From contig NZ_JAPEMA010000001.1 in the NCBI RefSeq assembly GCF_026343185.1, forward strand, positions 2,294,001-2,358,000: a stretch of 64,000 nt of DNA. Direction: 5' to 3'. Within the stretch, counting starts at the first letter, position 1, and each line of letters opens with the position of its first letter. This stretch comes from Streptomyces sp. NBC_00091. GTDB lineage: Bacteria > Actinomycetota > Actinomycetes > Streptomycetales > Streptomycetaceae. Position numbers and translations under genes: made by a program. Positions 8,896-16,766 of this stretch are shown piece by piece. The notes under the pieces were generated by a model, which had not been told where the DNA came from, did not search any database, and saw nothing but the letters and a program-made list of their open reading frames with translations.

Positions 8896-9468
8896 CGCGG
8901 CCTCCCCAAGACTCGTGCTGATCAAGCAGTCAGGCTAGCGGCGGCACACGATTAACAGGTCCGGCTTGAGTAAATGCCCCCGCGAGAGCCCCCGCCTCGA
9001 CGCACCACCCACCCCAACTCCCATCCCGTCTGCCGTCGACCCACACGTATGTGGAGCGGGCGCGGTGCCGGGCGTCCAGGTGGAGCGCGCCACTGTACGA
9101 ACGACCTGGACGCCCGGTGCCGTGTCTGCTCGGCTTGCCCTGGGTCGACGGCAGACGGGATGGGAGTTCCCCGCCCCCAGCCACATACGGCCGGCACTCG
9201 CGTGCGGCGCCCCCGCCATCCCGGAGCCTGAGCGCCCCCGCCGGAGGCATGTTTGGTGAGAGGCGGATCCAGCGGCCTCTGGGGACTCGGCTCATGCCCT
9301 TGGGCCTATCCCGCCGTAGGGGCGGGCGTCGGCGCAGCGCGCGCGGAGCGGGCCGAAGGCAGGAGCGTCGCGCGGAGCGGAGCCGGGAAGCCCGCCCGGC
9401 GGAGCGGAGCGCAGCCGGGTGCTTGATGAGGTAGAGAAACCTGTAACAGGTCCGCTTGGCTCCTACGG
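8896..9468. other. 573-bp non-coding part of the AICE
   Basis: No convincing gene on either strand; the short ORFs here are by-products of the large palindrome at 9016-9168. The right part (9320-9420) is rich in GGAGCGG/GCGCGGAGC repeats. AICEs need a double-strand origin, single-strand origin and transfer locus; the palindrome makes this stretch a candidate for one of them. Confidence 0.5.
9016..9168. repeat. 153-bp nested palindrome in the AICE
   Basis: A perfect 28-bp inverted repeat (9016-9043 with 9141-9168, containing CCCGTCTGCCGTCGACCCA) encloses a second one, CCGGGCGTCCAGGT (9068-9081 with 9104-9117). Both centre on about 9092. The single strand could fold into a long hairpin with an internal bulge and a 22-nt loop. 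Such structures serve as single-strand origins (sti-like) in Streptomyces rolling-circle plasmids. Function here is inferred. Confidence 0.8.
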
Positions 9469-10161
9469 CTACGCCGTGGTGAATGCGTCGGCGATGGCCT
9501 GCATGGCGTCCGTGATGGCGTCGGCTCCCGCTTCGGCGAAGAGCGCGGCCTTGTGGGGCTTGTTGGCGTAGGCGATGACCGTTGCGCCGGCTGTATGAGC
9601 GGCCTGGACGTCGGTGAGCGAGTCACCAATTAGGGTGCAGTCCTCTACCCCCACCCGCGCCTGCTCCGCCGCCGTGATGATCGGGAACGGGTTGGGCTTC
9701 ATCAGGTGGGGCTGTCCGACTGGGCGCCCGACGATCTCCGCTACGTGACCCCCCAGACCATGGATCTCCAGGAAGCGCTGAACGCACTCGGCAGAGTTGT
9801 TGCTCACCACCAGCACTTCGCGCCCCGAGGAGCGAGCGGCTCGAAGGGCCTCCACCGCTCCAGGAGTCGGCGGGCCGGCCACTGCGACGGCTTCGACCTC
9901 CGCCGCAGTCAGCGCCTGCTCCACCTCCCGGCCGATGGCGGCACCGGCTTCATGGGCGATCCGCAGGACCTCGATCGGATCGTCGGTCTCGGCGGCCTTC
10001 GCGCCCGCGGCTTCGTCCTGGGAAGAGAGCAACGAGGTCAGCTGCTTGGCGACCTCCGGAGCGGGCAGCCCGGCGAACACGTCGCACACCGGCCCGTCGA
10101 AGTCGAAGAAGACAACGCGCGCGTTCGCCAAGACTCCTGAGAGCCGCTCATCGTGCGTCAA
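9469..10161 (-). CDS. HAD-family hydrolase of the AICE
   Basis: 230-aa haloacid dehalogenase-like hydrolase. Motif I is FFDFDGPVCDVF (residues 18-29) with nucleophile Asp and second Asp. Motif II is LVVSNNS, a lysine follows in HLMKPNP, and motif IV is GDSLTDVQAAHTAG. The helical cap lies between motifs I and II. Substrate is unknown; phosphoglycolate-phosphatase-like proteins have this layout. The start is a TTG overlapping the last 14 nt of the upstream GntR gene, so the two are translationally coupled. HAD genes beside GntR regulators recur in AICEs, but their role is not established. Confidence 0.85.
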   Translation of the reverse strand: MTHDERLSGVLANARVVFFDFDGPVCDVFAGLPAPEVAKQLTSLLSSQDEAAGAKAAETDDPIEVLRIAHEAGAAIGREVEQALTAAEVEAVAVAGPPTPGAVEALRAARSSGREVLVVSNNSAECVQRFLEIHGLGGHVAEIVGRPVGQPHLMKPNPFPIITAAEQARVGVEDCTLIGDSLTDVQAAHTAGATVIAYANKPHKAALFAEAGADAITDAMQAIADAFTTA

Positions 10162-11014
10162 GGTCGAAGTCCCTTCCGATGGTCTCCCACACGCTGTCGA
10201 ACCACATGCGGGCCTGCTGGACCTGTTGTGCCCCGCTGGAAGACTCGCCGTCGTTGATCGAGTGGTGGAAGAGCGTGGTGTCCTTGCCCACCAGGTCGTA
10301 GATCTCGATCACCTCGCCCTGGGCGACGACCTTGTTCGGACGGATCGGGTAGTACCCGAAGAACGCGTCCTCTTCGTTGATCACGTAGAGCTTGAAGAAC
10401 TGCGTGCCACTGTGGACGCGGACCTTGATCCGCGCCTCGGCGACGAGACCCAGGTGCTCCAGCTCGGTGATGGCATCCCGAATGCTGCGCGTGTAGCTGA
10501 CCATGATGTCGTGCATGCGGTCGCGGAGCCGCTCGTCGTCCGCTCCGTCCTCCATGCGCACGGGTGCTGCCTGCGGCACGGACATGTCCGGGACGAGTAT
10601 CCGCATGGTGATGCTCGACGGCGTGAGCCGACCGACGCGGATCTTGTCCAGCGGTTCCTGAAGCGCACCGTGCAGCGTCTCGCTGGAGAATCCGGCGAAG
10701 TCGATGGTCACGTGTTCCTTGGCGAAGGCCTGCTCGACGTACGGCCGCAGGCCCGCCGGCCGCTCGGTCCGGTTGCGGACGTAGACACCGCTGCCCTTGC
10801 GGGAGACAACAAGGCCCTCGTCTTCGAGGTCGCGCAGTGCGCGCTGGATCGTCGCCCGCGCGAACCCGTACAGCTCCGTCAGTTCCTTGTGGGACGGGAG
10901 CTTCTCGCCAGGGCCCAGTCGCCTCGTTCGGATGGCAGCGCTGAGGCTGCTGGCCACCTGCTCGTACGGGGCTCGGTCGTCGTCTGGGTCTAGGGGCTCG
11001 GGGACGAAGGTCAT
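10148..11014 (-). CDS. GntR-family transcriptional regulator (KorSA-like) of the AICE
   Basis: 288 aa. The N-terminal winged helix (about 15-85) reads APYEQVASSLSAAIRTRRLG, GEKLPSHKELTELYGFARAT and LEDEGLVVSRKGSGVYV, typical of GntR. The C-terminal part resembles a UTRA effector-binding domain. In pSAM2, KorSA of this type represses transfer and replication genes. It is the first gene of a leftward pair with the HAD hydrolase and is divergent from the transfer operon. The intervening 150 bp carry two palindromes built on GGCTAGCC, probable operators for this protein. Confidence 0.88.
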   Translation of the reverse strand: MTFVPEPLDPDDDRAPYEQVASSLSAAIRTRRLGPGEKLPSHKELTELYGFARATIQRALRDLEDEGLVVSRKGSGVYVRNRTERPAGLRPYVEQAFAKEHVTIDFAGFSSETLHGALQEPLDKIRVGRLTPSSITMRILVPDMSVPQAAPVRMEDGADDERLRDRMHDIMVSYTRSIRDAITELEHLGLVAEARIKVRVHSGTQFFKLYVINEEDAFFGYYPIRPNKVVAQGEVIEIYDLVGKDTTLFHHSINDGESSSGAQQVQQARMWFDSVWETIGRDFDLDAR

Positions 11015-11068
11015 GGGTCGATGGTAGGCGAAACCCCTCCAGGCAGGACAGCCATGCCAGTCATGTTG

Positions 11069-11097
11069 TTGACATGGCTAGCCACGTCTCCTACCTT
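11069..11097 (+). promoter_or_regulatory. consensus-like promoter of the AICE transfer operon
   Basis: TTGACA (11069-11074), a 17-bp spacer and TACCTT (11092-11097) make a near-consensus vegetative promoter, stronger than usual for Streptomyces. The first operator palindrome overlaps the -35 and spacer, so a bound repressor would block RNA polymerase. Confidence 0.7.
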
Positions 11098-11130
11098 CGA
11101 GATGTGACCAACCGGGCTAGCCAAGTTGGT
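11071..11130. promoter_or_regulatory. two palindromic operators for the GntR regulator
   Basis: Site 1 (11071-11088): GAC-TGGCTAGCCA-GTC. Site 2 (11107-11130): ACCAAC, two bases, GGCTAGCC, two bases, GTTGGT. Both are centred on the same 8-bp palindrome GGCTAGCC, 39 bp apart. Site 1 lies in the promoter spacer, site 2 just downstream of the likely start. Assignment to the adjacent GntR protein is inferred. Confidence 0.65.
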
Positions 11131-11167
11131 CATCTAGCTTCCTGCTGGCATCTCTGAAGGAGAAACC

Positions 11168-11497
11168 ATGCCGTCGTTCAAGGTGGACACGTCGACCGCC
11201 GTGGTGTTCGTGGCCACGGCCCCCGTGCCGAAGCTCGTGAGCAAGCAGACCGGTGAGCGCGCCGTCGACCGGGAGACCGGTGCCGGCCTGTCCACGGTGG
11301 GCCTGCTGATCTCGGACGAGGGGGAGGGCAACCTCTACCAGGTGACCGTGCCGGAGACGGGTCTCCCCGAGGGGCTGATGCCGGGCATGCCGGTTTCGGT
11401 GATCGGACTGAAGGCCCGGGACTGGGAGAACACGTTCAACGGCCAGACCCGGCACGGCATCTCGTTCCGCGCCGTCGCCCTCACCGCCGGGGCCTGA
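11168..11497 (+). CDS. conserved AICE protein, 109 aa, possibly SCO3933-type regulatory protein
   Basis: First gene of the rightward AICE operon, preceded by GAAGGAGA. The protein is predicted all-beta (FKVDTSTAVVFVATAPVP, YQVTVPETGLPEGLMPGM, GISFRAVALTAG), suggestive of an OB-like fold. From memory, similar proteins before the FtsK-like gene of AICEs are annotated as an SCO3933-type regulatory family; I cannot confirm this. Its stop is 2 nt before the start of the transfer gene. Confidence 0.75.
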   Translation: MPSFKVDTSTAVVFVATAPVPKLVSKQTGERAVDRETGAGLSTVGLLISDEGEGNLYQVTVPETGLPEGLMPGMPVSVIGLKARDWENTFNGQTRHGISFRAVALTAGA

Positions 11498-11499
11498 CC

Positions 11500-12849
11500 A
11501 TGGCCGACCTGACGACCTTATGGGAGGTCGGCCTCCCCCTGGCCGGTGCGGGCGGAGGTCTCGGCTACGCGAAGATCCGCGCGCCCCGCGTGTTCTGGTC
11601 CCTGGTCGGGCTGCCGGTGGCACGGGTGCGGTTCGCGGTGACGTACCGCTCCACGATGGACGTGTGCGGGCTGACGGTGCAGCCGTCCCGCTTGCGGGCG
11701 TTCCTGGTGCGCAACGTCGCTCGTCGCAGTGACGTGCAGCCCGTACCGCCGAAGGTCCGGCGCGTCCGGGGCTCCTCGACCGGCATGCGGGTCACCCTGC
11801 GTCTGCCGGCCGGTCTGGAACCCGCCGACGTGATCGCGGCCTCCGAACGGCTGCGGCACGCCTGGGGCGTCCGCTCCGTCAACGTGATCGAGACCCGGCC
11901 CGGGTTCGTCGAGCTGCGGATGACCGGCTACGACGTACTCCAGCGGGTGAAGATGCCGCGCCGCCCGCCTGCCGGTCCGATGACGGTGGCGGTCGCGCTC
12001 AGGGAGGACGGCACCGCCTTCGTCCGGGACTACCTCAAGGTCCCCCACGCCCTGACGCTCGGCGCCAACCAGTCGGGCAAGTCCATGTACCTGCGCAACC
12101 TGGTCGTAGGCCTCGCCCGACTGCGGGTCGCCCTCGTCGGGATCGACTGCAAGCGGGGTGTCGAACAGCGGGGATACGCGCCGCGTCTGTCGGCACTTGC
12201 CGTGACGCCGGAAGAGGCCTCGGGGCTTTTGGACGCGCTCGTGGACGAGATGGAAAACCGCTTCGACCTGCTGAGCGATCACGGGGCCGCCGACCTGTGG
12301 GCTCTGCCCGAAGAGGTCCGGCCGGTGCCGGTCGTGCTGCTGGTGGACGAGGTCGCGGAGCTGTTCCTCGTGGCCGGGAAGAAGGACGAGGAACGCCGGG
12401 ACCGGATGGTCATGCAGATGATCCGCCTCGGACAGATGGCCCGCGCCGCCGGCATCTACTTGGAGATCTGCGGCCAGCGGTTCGGGTCTGACCTCGGCAA
12501 GGGTGCCACCGCGCTCCGCGCCCAGCTCACCGGCCGCGTCGTCCACCGCGTCAACGACAAGCAGACCGCCGACATGGGCCTTGGCGACATCGCCCCGGAC
12601 GCGGTGGTAGCGGTGACGACGATCCCGCCCGACCGTCCCGGTGTCGCGGTGGCCGGCGACTCCTCCGGCGGCTGGTCCCGCATGCGCACCCCCGCGTTGA
12701 GCGCGGAGGAGGCCGCTGCGATCTGCACCCAGTACGCGCACCTGACCCCGGACCTTCCGGCTCTCGCCCCGTACCGGCCGGTGGTCCCCACCGAAGCCGC
12801 GTCCGACGGGCCCGTGCCGCTCGTGAAGCCGATCCCGGCGACGGACTAG
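11500..12849 (+). CDS. traSA: FtsK/SpoIIIE-type DNA translocase, conjugal transfer protein TraSA-like
   Basis: 449-aa ATPase expected to move double-stranded element DNA between hyphae, the single-protein conjugation mode of Streptomyces. A short hydrophobic N-terminus (residues 8-45) precedes the motor domain. Walker A is LGANQSGKS near residue 190 and Walker B is VVLLVDEVAEL near 280. C-terminal motifs IYLEICGQRFGSDL and LRAQLTGRVVHRV are typical of FtsK-like Tra proteins. It is shorter than chromosomal FtsK and lacks the multi-TM N-terminus and gamma domain. Confidence 0.88.
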   Translation: MADLTTLWEVGLPLAGAGGGLGYAKIRAPRVFWSLVGLPVARVRFAVTYRSTMDVCGLTVQPSRLRAFLVRNVARRSDVQPVPPKVRRVRGSSTGMRVTLRLPAGLEPADVIAASERLRHAWGVRSVNVIETRPGFVELRMTGYDVLQRVKMPRRPPAGPMTVAVALREDGTAFVRDYLKVPHALTLGANQSGKSMYLRNLVVGLARLRVALVGIDCKRGVEQRGYAPRLSALAVTPEEASGLLDALVDEMENRFDLLSDHGAADLWALPEEVRPVPVVLLVDEVAELFLVAGKKDEERRDRMVMQMIRLGQMARAAGIYLEICGQRFGSDLGKGATALRAQLTGRVVHRVNDKQTADMGLGDIAPDAVVAVTTIPPDRPGVAVAGDSSGGWSRMRTPALSAEEAAAICTQYAHLTPDLPALAPYRPVVPTEAASDGPVPLVKPIPATD

Positions 12850-12927
12850 TCACTCTCCCCCTCGGTCGGCGTGACCGTCTCACGCCAGGTCCCTACCCGA
12901 CCCATGCCCGGAATCGAAGGGAACCCC

Positions 12928-13119
12928 ATGAGCACCACGAAGAAGCCCCCGGCCCCGCGCCGCCGCTCGGCCAAGCCCGCGTCCGCCCCGCCGTCCTGCG
13001 GTACCTGCGCCGGCACCGGGGAGACCGCCACGACGGTCCGGGTTGGGCGCAAGCGCCGGGAGATCGACGCCACTCAGACCGCGCTGTGCCCGGACTGCTT
13101 CGGCACCGGCACCGCCTGA
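12928..13119 (+). CDS. small zinc-ribbon-like AICE protein, 63 aa
   Basis: Start at 12928 (MSTTKKPPAPRRRS), 7 nt after GAAGGGA; the longer upstream frame is rejected. A basic Pro/Ala-rich N-terminus is followed by CGTCAGTG and CPDCFGTG, two CxxCxGxG motifs of the DnaJ zinc-finger type about 35 residues apart. This suggests one zinc site and nucleic-acid or protein binding. A second protein of the same design is encoded at 15180. Confidence 0.75.
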   Translation: MSTTKKPPAPRRRSAKPASAPPSCGTCAGTGETATTVRVGRKRREIDATQTALCPDCFGTGTA

Positions 13120-13140
13120 ACCCAGGAAGGAGACGGCCTC

Positions 13141-13815
13141 ATGTTCCGCACCCTCCGCCTCGACGCCGTACTCATCCAGGCCGTCATCGCCGGGGCCTTG
13201 TCCTTCGCCCACCTGCACGATCTCGCTGCTGCGGCTGGACAGGACGGATGGAAGGCCTGGGCCTACCCGGTGAGCGTGGACCTGCTGTTGGTCGCCGCAT
13301 GGCGACGGATGCGCATGGACGCGGAGAACCGCGACGCCTGGCTCTGGTTCGCCATCGCCCTGATCGCGTCGCTCGGCGCCAACATCGCCACCGCCGGACT
13401 GCTCGACCTGCACAACGTCCCGGCCTGGCTGCGCATCCTCGTCGCCGGATGGCCCGCGCTCGCCTTCCTCGGCGGCACGCTCCTGGCCCACGCACCGACA
13501 CCGGAGCTGGCGACGCCGCACCTGGAGCCCCTGGAACAGCCTCACATCGAACCCGCGCCGGACCTGACGGTGGAGCGCGTCCCGGAACCGGCTCCCGAGC
13601 TTCCGCCGGTCGAACCCGCCCCGGAAGAGGTGCAGCCGGAGCCCGCGCCCACCACAGCCGCCGTACCCGTACCGCCCGCGCTGCTCGATCACGCCCGAAA
13701 GATCGCGGACGCCCATCGCGTCCAGACCGGAGCCCCGATCGACGCGGCAACCCTCCGGAGCCGCCTCGGCGTACCTGCCGCCCTGGCTGACTCGATCGCC
13801 CTCCAACTCGCCTGA
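13141..13815 (+). CDS. DUF2637-type membrane protein, probable spread (Spd) protein
   Basis: 224 aa. About four transmembrane segments fill residues 8-115 (VLIQAVIAGALSFAHLHDL, WAYPVSVDLLLVAAWRR, LWFAIALIASLGANIATAG, ILVAGWPALAFLGGTLLA). Then a Pro/Glu linker (about 118-180) and a short helical C-terminus follow. The topology matches DUF2637 proteins common on Streptomyces plasmids and AICEs. Position after the transfer gene suggests a role in intramycelial spread, inferred from pSAM2 and pIJ101. Confidence 0.75.
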   Translation: MFRTLRLDAVLIQAVIAGALSFAHLHDLAAAAGQDGWKAWAYPVSVDLLLVAAWRRMRMDAENRDAWLWFAIALIASLGANIATAGLLDLHNVPAWLRILVAGWPALAFLGGTLLAHAPTPELATPHLEPLEQPHIEPAPDLTVERVPEPAPELPPVEPAPEEVQPEPAPTTAAVPVPPALLDHARKIADAHRVQTGAPIDAATLRSRLGVPAALADSIALQLA

Positions 13816-13835
13816 CAGGAAAGGAGATCGCCACC

Positions 13836-14024
13836 ATGCGCCCGAAGCGCTTCTACAACGTCGTCCGCATCGGCCCGGTACGCGTCGGCACCTACCGCGA
13901 CGGCCACGGCCGCACCAAGCACGCCGCCGCCTGCACCGCCCCTGAGTGCGGCTTCTCCGCCGACTACAGCAGCCGCGCCAGCGCCGAACTCGCCGCCCGC
14001 ACTCACCGCTGCAACCCGCGCTGA
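13836..14024 (+). CDS. small mobile-element transfer protein, 62 aa
   Basis: MRPKRFYNVVRIGPVRVG and the later CTAPECGFSADYSSRASAEL match, from memory, a short family annotated as mobile element transfer protein in Streptomyces AICEs. Cys residues in ACTAPECG and HRCNPR plus His suggest a small zinc finger. AAAGGAGA precedes the ATG. It lies in the tight spd cluster with 20-bp gaps. Confidence 0.75.
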   Translation: MRPKRFYNVVRIGPVRVGTYRDGHGRTKHAAACTAPECGFSADYSSRASAELAARTHRCNPR

Positions 14025-14043
14025 TCGCGAAGGAGACCACCTC

Positions 14044-14199
14044 ATGGACGTCCCGCTCTGGCTCGCCCTGATCGTCGTCGGCGCCCTGGGAATCAAGCTC
14101 ATCCGCCCGCCCTGGTGGCTCGTCGCCGTGATCCTCCTCGGCGGCTACCTCCTCGCCGACAGCTTCCTGGCCCCGCTCGCCGACCCGATCACCAAGTAG
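14044..14199 (+). CDS. 51-aa membrane peptide of the AICE spd cluster
   Basis: A short ORF with ribosome binding site GAAGGAGA 8 nt before the ATG. It encodes two hydrophobic helices (LWLALIVVGALGIKLI and WWLVAVILLGGYLLADSFLA) joined by RPP. It sits between the 62-aa protein and SpdD-like gene with gaps of 19 and 12 bp, so it is part of the transfer/spread operon. No specific homology is claimed. Confidence 0.75.
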   Translation: MDVPLWLALIVVGALGIKLIRPPWWLVAVILLGGYLLADSFLAPLADPITK

Positions 14200-14211
14200 G
14201 GAGATCCCGCC

Positions 14212-14532
14212 ATGCTTCGACCGCGCATCCCGGTCAACCCGCTCCCGACCGGCATCGTCACCCCGCTCGCGCAGTCCGTCACCACGTCCGACGTCGAGCC
14301 CCGCCACGAGTCCTCGCCGACGGCCGCCGCCCCGAACGCCCCGGCCCGCACCACGGTCCAGCTCACCCCCGGCAGCGTGGTCGCCCTCGCCGCCGGCGGT
14401 GGCGCCGTGGTCCTGGTCGTCGGCGCCGTCCTCGTCTCGATGCTCCTCGCGGTCGCCATCACCGGCGTCTCCGTGGCCGTGATCGCGGTGGTCCTGCGCC
14501 TGCTCATCAAGGACCTCCAGAAGGGGCGGTGA
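14212..14532 (+). CDS. SpdD-like spread protein
   Basis: 106 aa. A polar N-terminal half (about 1-55) is followed by a long hydrophobic segment (VVALAAGGGAVVLVVGAVLV and continuing to about 98) and a basic end KDLQKGR. Size, topology and position match SpdD-type proteins of Streptomyces plasmids, which aid spread of the element in the recipient mycelium. Mechanism unknown. Confidence 0.7.
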   Translation: MLRPRIPVNPLPTGIVTPLAQSVTTSDVEPRHESSPTAAAPNAPARTTVQLTPGSVVALAAGGGAVVLVVGAVLVSMLLAVAITGVSVAVIAVVLRLLIKDLQKGR

Positions 14533-14539
14533 CCCCCTC

Positions 14540-15085
14540 ATGGACACGCACGTCATCGCTGCGGGCTTACCGTCCCTGGGCTGGGCCCTGCACGGCGGGC
14601 TGCTCCTGCGCCGCCTGGCCACCGCCCGCCGCGACCCCCTGACCGGCCTGCACACCCGCTCCGGGTGGACCGCCCGCGCCGAACACCTGATGGCCAAGCA
14701 CCCCAGCGCCCTCGTGATCCTGGTCGACCTGGACGACTTCAAGGCCATCAACGACACCCACGGCCACGCCGCCGGCGACACGGTCCTCACCACGACCGCC
14801 CGCCGCCTGACCACTTGGTGCGGACGCCACGGCATCGCCGCCCGCCTCGGCGGGGACGAGTTCGCCGCCATCGTCACCGACCCCGGCCTCACCCAGGGCC
14901 TCCACGCCCTCCGGACCACGTTGGACCAGCCGGTCACGCACGACGGCTGCGCCCTGCCGGTCTCGGCCTCGGTCGGCCACTGCCACCGCGAGCACCTGCC
15001 GGTGCCCGCCCTCACCGACGCGCTGTCGGCCGCCGACTCCTCGATGTACACGGTCAAGGGCCACGGCAGGCGCAACACACGCTGA
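14540..15085 (+). CDS. GGDEF-domain protein (putative diguanylate cyclase) carried by the AICE
   Basis: 181 aa. After a short hydrophobic N-terminus (about 5-25) nearly the whole protein is a GGDEF domain: RDPLTGLHTR, metal-binding LVDLDDFKAIND (Asp63 region), and the intact signature LGGDEF (GGDEF at 104-108). An active enzyme would make c-di-GMP from two GTP. There is no sensor domain and no RxxD inhibitory site five residues before GGDEF, so activity may not be product-inhibited. It lies 7 nt after the SpdD-like gene, so it is co-expressed with transfer genes. In Streptomyces c-di-GMP controls development through BldD and RsiG-WhiG; whether the element exploits this is unknown. Confidence 0.85.
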   Translation: MDTHVIAAGLPSLGWALHGGLLLRRLATARRDPLTGLHTRSGWTARAEHLMAKHPSALVILVDLDDFKAINDTHGHAAGDTVLTTTARRLTTWCGRHGIAARLGGDEFAAIVTDPGLTQGLHALRTTLDQPVTHDGCALPVSASVGHCHREHLPVPALTDALSAADSSMYTVKGHGRRNTR

Positions 15086-15179
15086 GCGGCCCCCGGGACG
15101 GCCTCGGTCGCCAAACTTCCGCCACCCCGGGCGCCTGGACCCATCCCAGATCCAACGGACCCGAAAGGGAGAGCTCATC

Positions 15180-15353
15180 ATGCCCCAGAGCACCTCGACC
15201 CCGTGCCGCGACTGCGACGGCTTCGCCACCGCCACGATCACCACCGGCGCCCGCACCTCCGATGGCACCCGGGCCACCATCCCCGTCCACTGCCCCGCCT
15301 GCGAGGGACTCGGCCGCTCCACCACCGCCGTCCTCGTCCGCGTCGGTAAGTGA
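15180..15353 (+). CDS. small zinc-ribbon-like AICE protein, 57 aa
   Basis: ATG at 15180 preceded by GAAAGGGAGA. The protein has CRDCDGFA and CPACEGLGRS, two CxxC motifs about 35 residues apart with the DnaJ-like CxxCxGxG pattern, resembling the 63-aa protein at 12928. It lies just before the initiator gene, whose probable GTG start is 4 nt after this stop, suggesting translational coupling. Confidence 0.75.
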   Translation: MPQSTSTPCRDCDGFATATITTGARTSDGTRATIPVHCPACEGLGRSTTAVLVRVGK

Positions 15354-15357
15354 TCAC

Positions 15358-16764
15358 GTGATCTACACCGCCACTGCGGCGGGCCTGGACCCGGCCACCC
15401 TGAGCGACCTGCTCCGGGTGGCCGGGTCCCCCGGCTTCGACCGCCTTCACGAGCAGATCCGCCGCACCGGAGGATGCGCCGCCCCCATCCGCCTTTCCGG
15501 CGGCACCAAGCTCCTCGACCCGGCCACCCGCACCGTGCTCCACGCCTACACCACCGACACCGAACCCGGCGGCGTCCTGCGCGTCGCCTGCGGCAACCGC
15601 CGCGCCTCCCGCTGCCCCGCCTGCGCCTGGACCTACGCCGGCGACACCTATCACCTCATCCGCGCCGGGCTCATCGGCGACCGGGCCAAGGGCACCCCCG
15701 ACACGATCCGCGATCACCCCCGCGTCTTCGCCACCCTCACCGCCCCCTCCTTCGGCCCCGTTCACAACCGCCCCGGCACCCGACCCTGCCGCTGCGGCGT
15801 CCGGCACTCCGAGGACGCTGCCGAACTGGGCACCCCGCTCGACCCGGCCACGTACGACTACGCGGGTGCGGTGCTGTGGAACAACCACGCCTCCGAGCTG
15901 TGGCGCTACTTCACGATCTACCTCCGCCGCGAGATCGCTGCTCGCGCCGGCCTGACCCAGAAGGCTGCTCGCGAGCAGTCGCGGGTCTCTTTCGGCAAGG
16001 TCGCCGAGTACCAAAAGCGCGGGGCCGTCCACTTCCACGCCGTCATCCGCTTCGACGGACCCGACGGGCCCGACTCCCCGCCGCCCGCCTGGGCCACCCT
16101 CGATCTCCTCACCGAGGCCATCCGGGCCGCCGCTGCCCGCGTCCGCGTCGTCGTCCCCGCCACCCCGGAACACGGGATCGAGGACGAGTGGGTGCTGCGG
16201 TGGGGCGAGCAGATCGACGTCCAGCCCATCGGCGCCTTCGGGAACGGGGAGGAGCTGACGGAACAGGCGGTCGCCTCCTACGTCGCCAAGTACGCCACCA
16301 AAGCGGCCGAGACGACAGGCACCGTGGACCACCCGGTGGGCAACAAGGAGGCACTCGTCCTCCTCGGCGTGCCCGAGCACCCCCGGCGGCTGATGGAAGC
16401 CTGCATGGACCTCGACCGGGCCTACCCGGACCGGCGGCTGCGGGCCTGGGCTCACATGCTCGGCTTCCGTGGCCACTTCTCCACCAAGTCGCGCCGCTAC
16501 TCGACCACCCTCGGCGCCTTACGCCAGGTCCGCGCCGACTACCGCGCCGCCCAGCAACGCGCCTCGCTCGGCCTGCCCGACCCCGACGCGAACCCGGAGG
16601 CCACCCTCCTCGTCGTCGCGCACTGGTCCTACGCCGGCCACGGCGCGACCCCCGGTGAGTCCTGGCTCGCCGCCAACGTCCGCCGGGACCTCCAGCACAA
16701 CCGCGATCACGCCCGCGAGATCCGCGCCGAACTCGACGCCGCCGACACCAATGGGGAGTGGTGA
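15358..16764 (+). CDS. repSA: RepSA-type replication initiator protein
   Basis: Rolling-circle initiator of pSAM2-type AICEs, 468 aa from the GTG at 15358 (VIYTATAAGLDPATLSDLL). The frame is open far upstream but that part overlaps the GGDEF and zinc-ribbon genes. Recognisable stretches are CGNRRASRCPACAWTYAGDT (zinc-binding), VFATLTAPSFGPVH, the HUH-type metal motif AVHFHAVIR, and SYVAKYATKAAE with the candidate catalytic Tyr. Initiation probably depends on coupling with the preceding gene, since no strong ribosome binding site precedes 15358. It overlaps the ribosome binding region of xis. Confidence 0.88.
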   Translation: MIYTATAAGLDPATLSDLLRVAGSPGFDRLHEQIRRTGGCAAPIRLSGGTKLLDPATRTVLHAYTTDTEPGGVLRVACGNRRASRCPACAWTYAGDTYHLIRAGLIGDRAKGTPDTIRDHPRVFATLTAPSFGPVHNRPGTRPCRCGVRHSEDAAELGTPLDPATYDYAGAVLWNNHASELWRYFTIYLRREIAARAGLTQKAAREQSRVSFGKVAEYQKRGAVHFHAVIRFDGPDGPDSPPPAWATLDLLTEAIRAAAARVRVVVPATPEHGIEDEWVLRWGEQIDVQPIGAFGNGEELTEQAVASYVAKYATKAAETTGTVDHPVGNKEALVLLGVPEHPRRLMEACMDLDRAYPDRRLRAWAHMLGFRGHFSTKSRRYSTTLGALRQVRADYRAAQQRASLGLPDPDANPEATLLVVAHWSYAGHGATPGESWLAANVRRDLQHNRDHAREIRAELDAADTNGEW

Positions 16765-16766
16765 CC

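Noticed and set aside
12880..15144. 754-aa minus-strand ORF across the AICE spd genes
   Set aside because: The opposite strand holds a row of short genes with ribosome binding sites and recognisable motifs (GGDEF, TM helices, CxxC); the long frame is a GC-rich antisense artefact.
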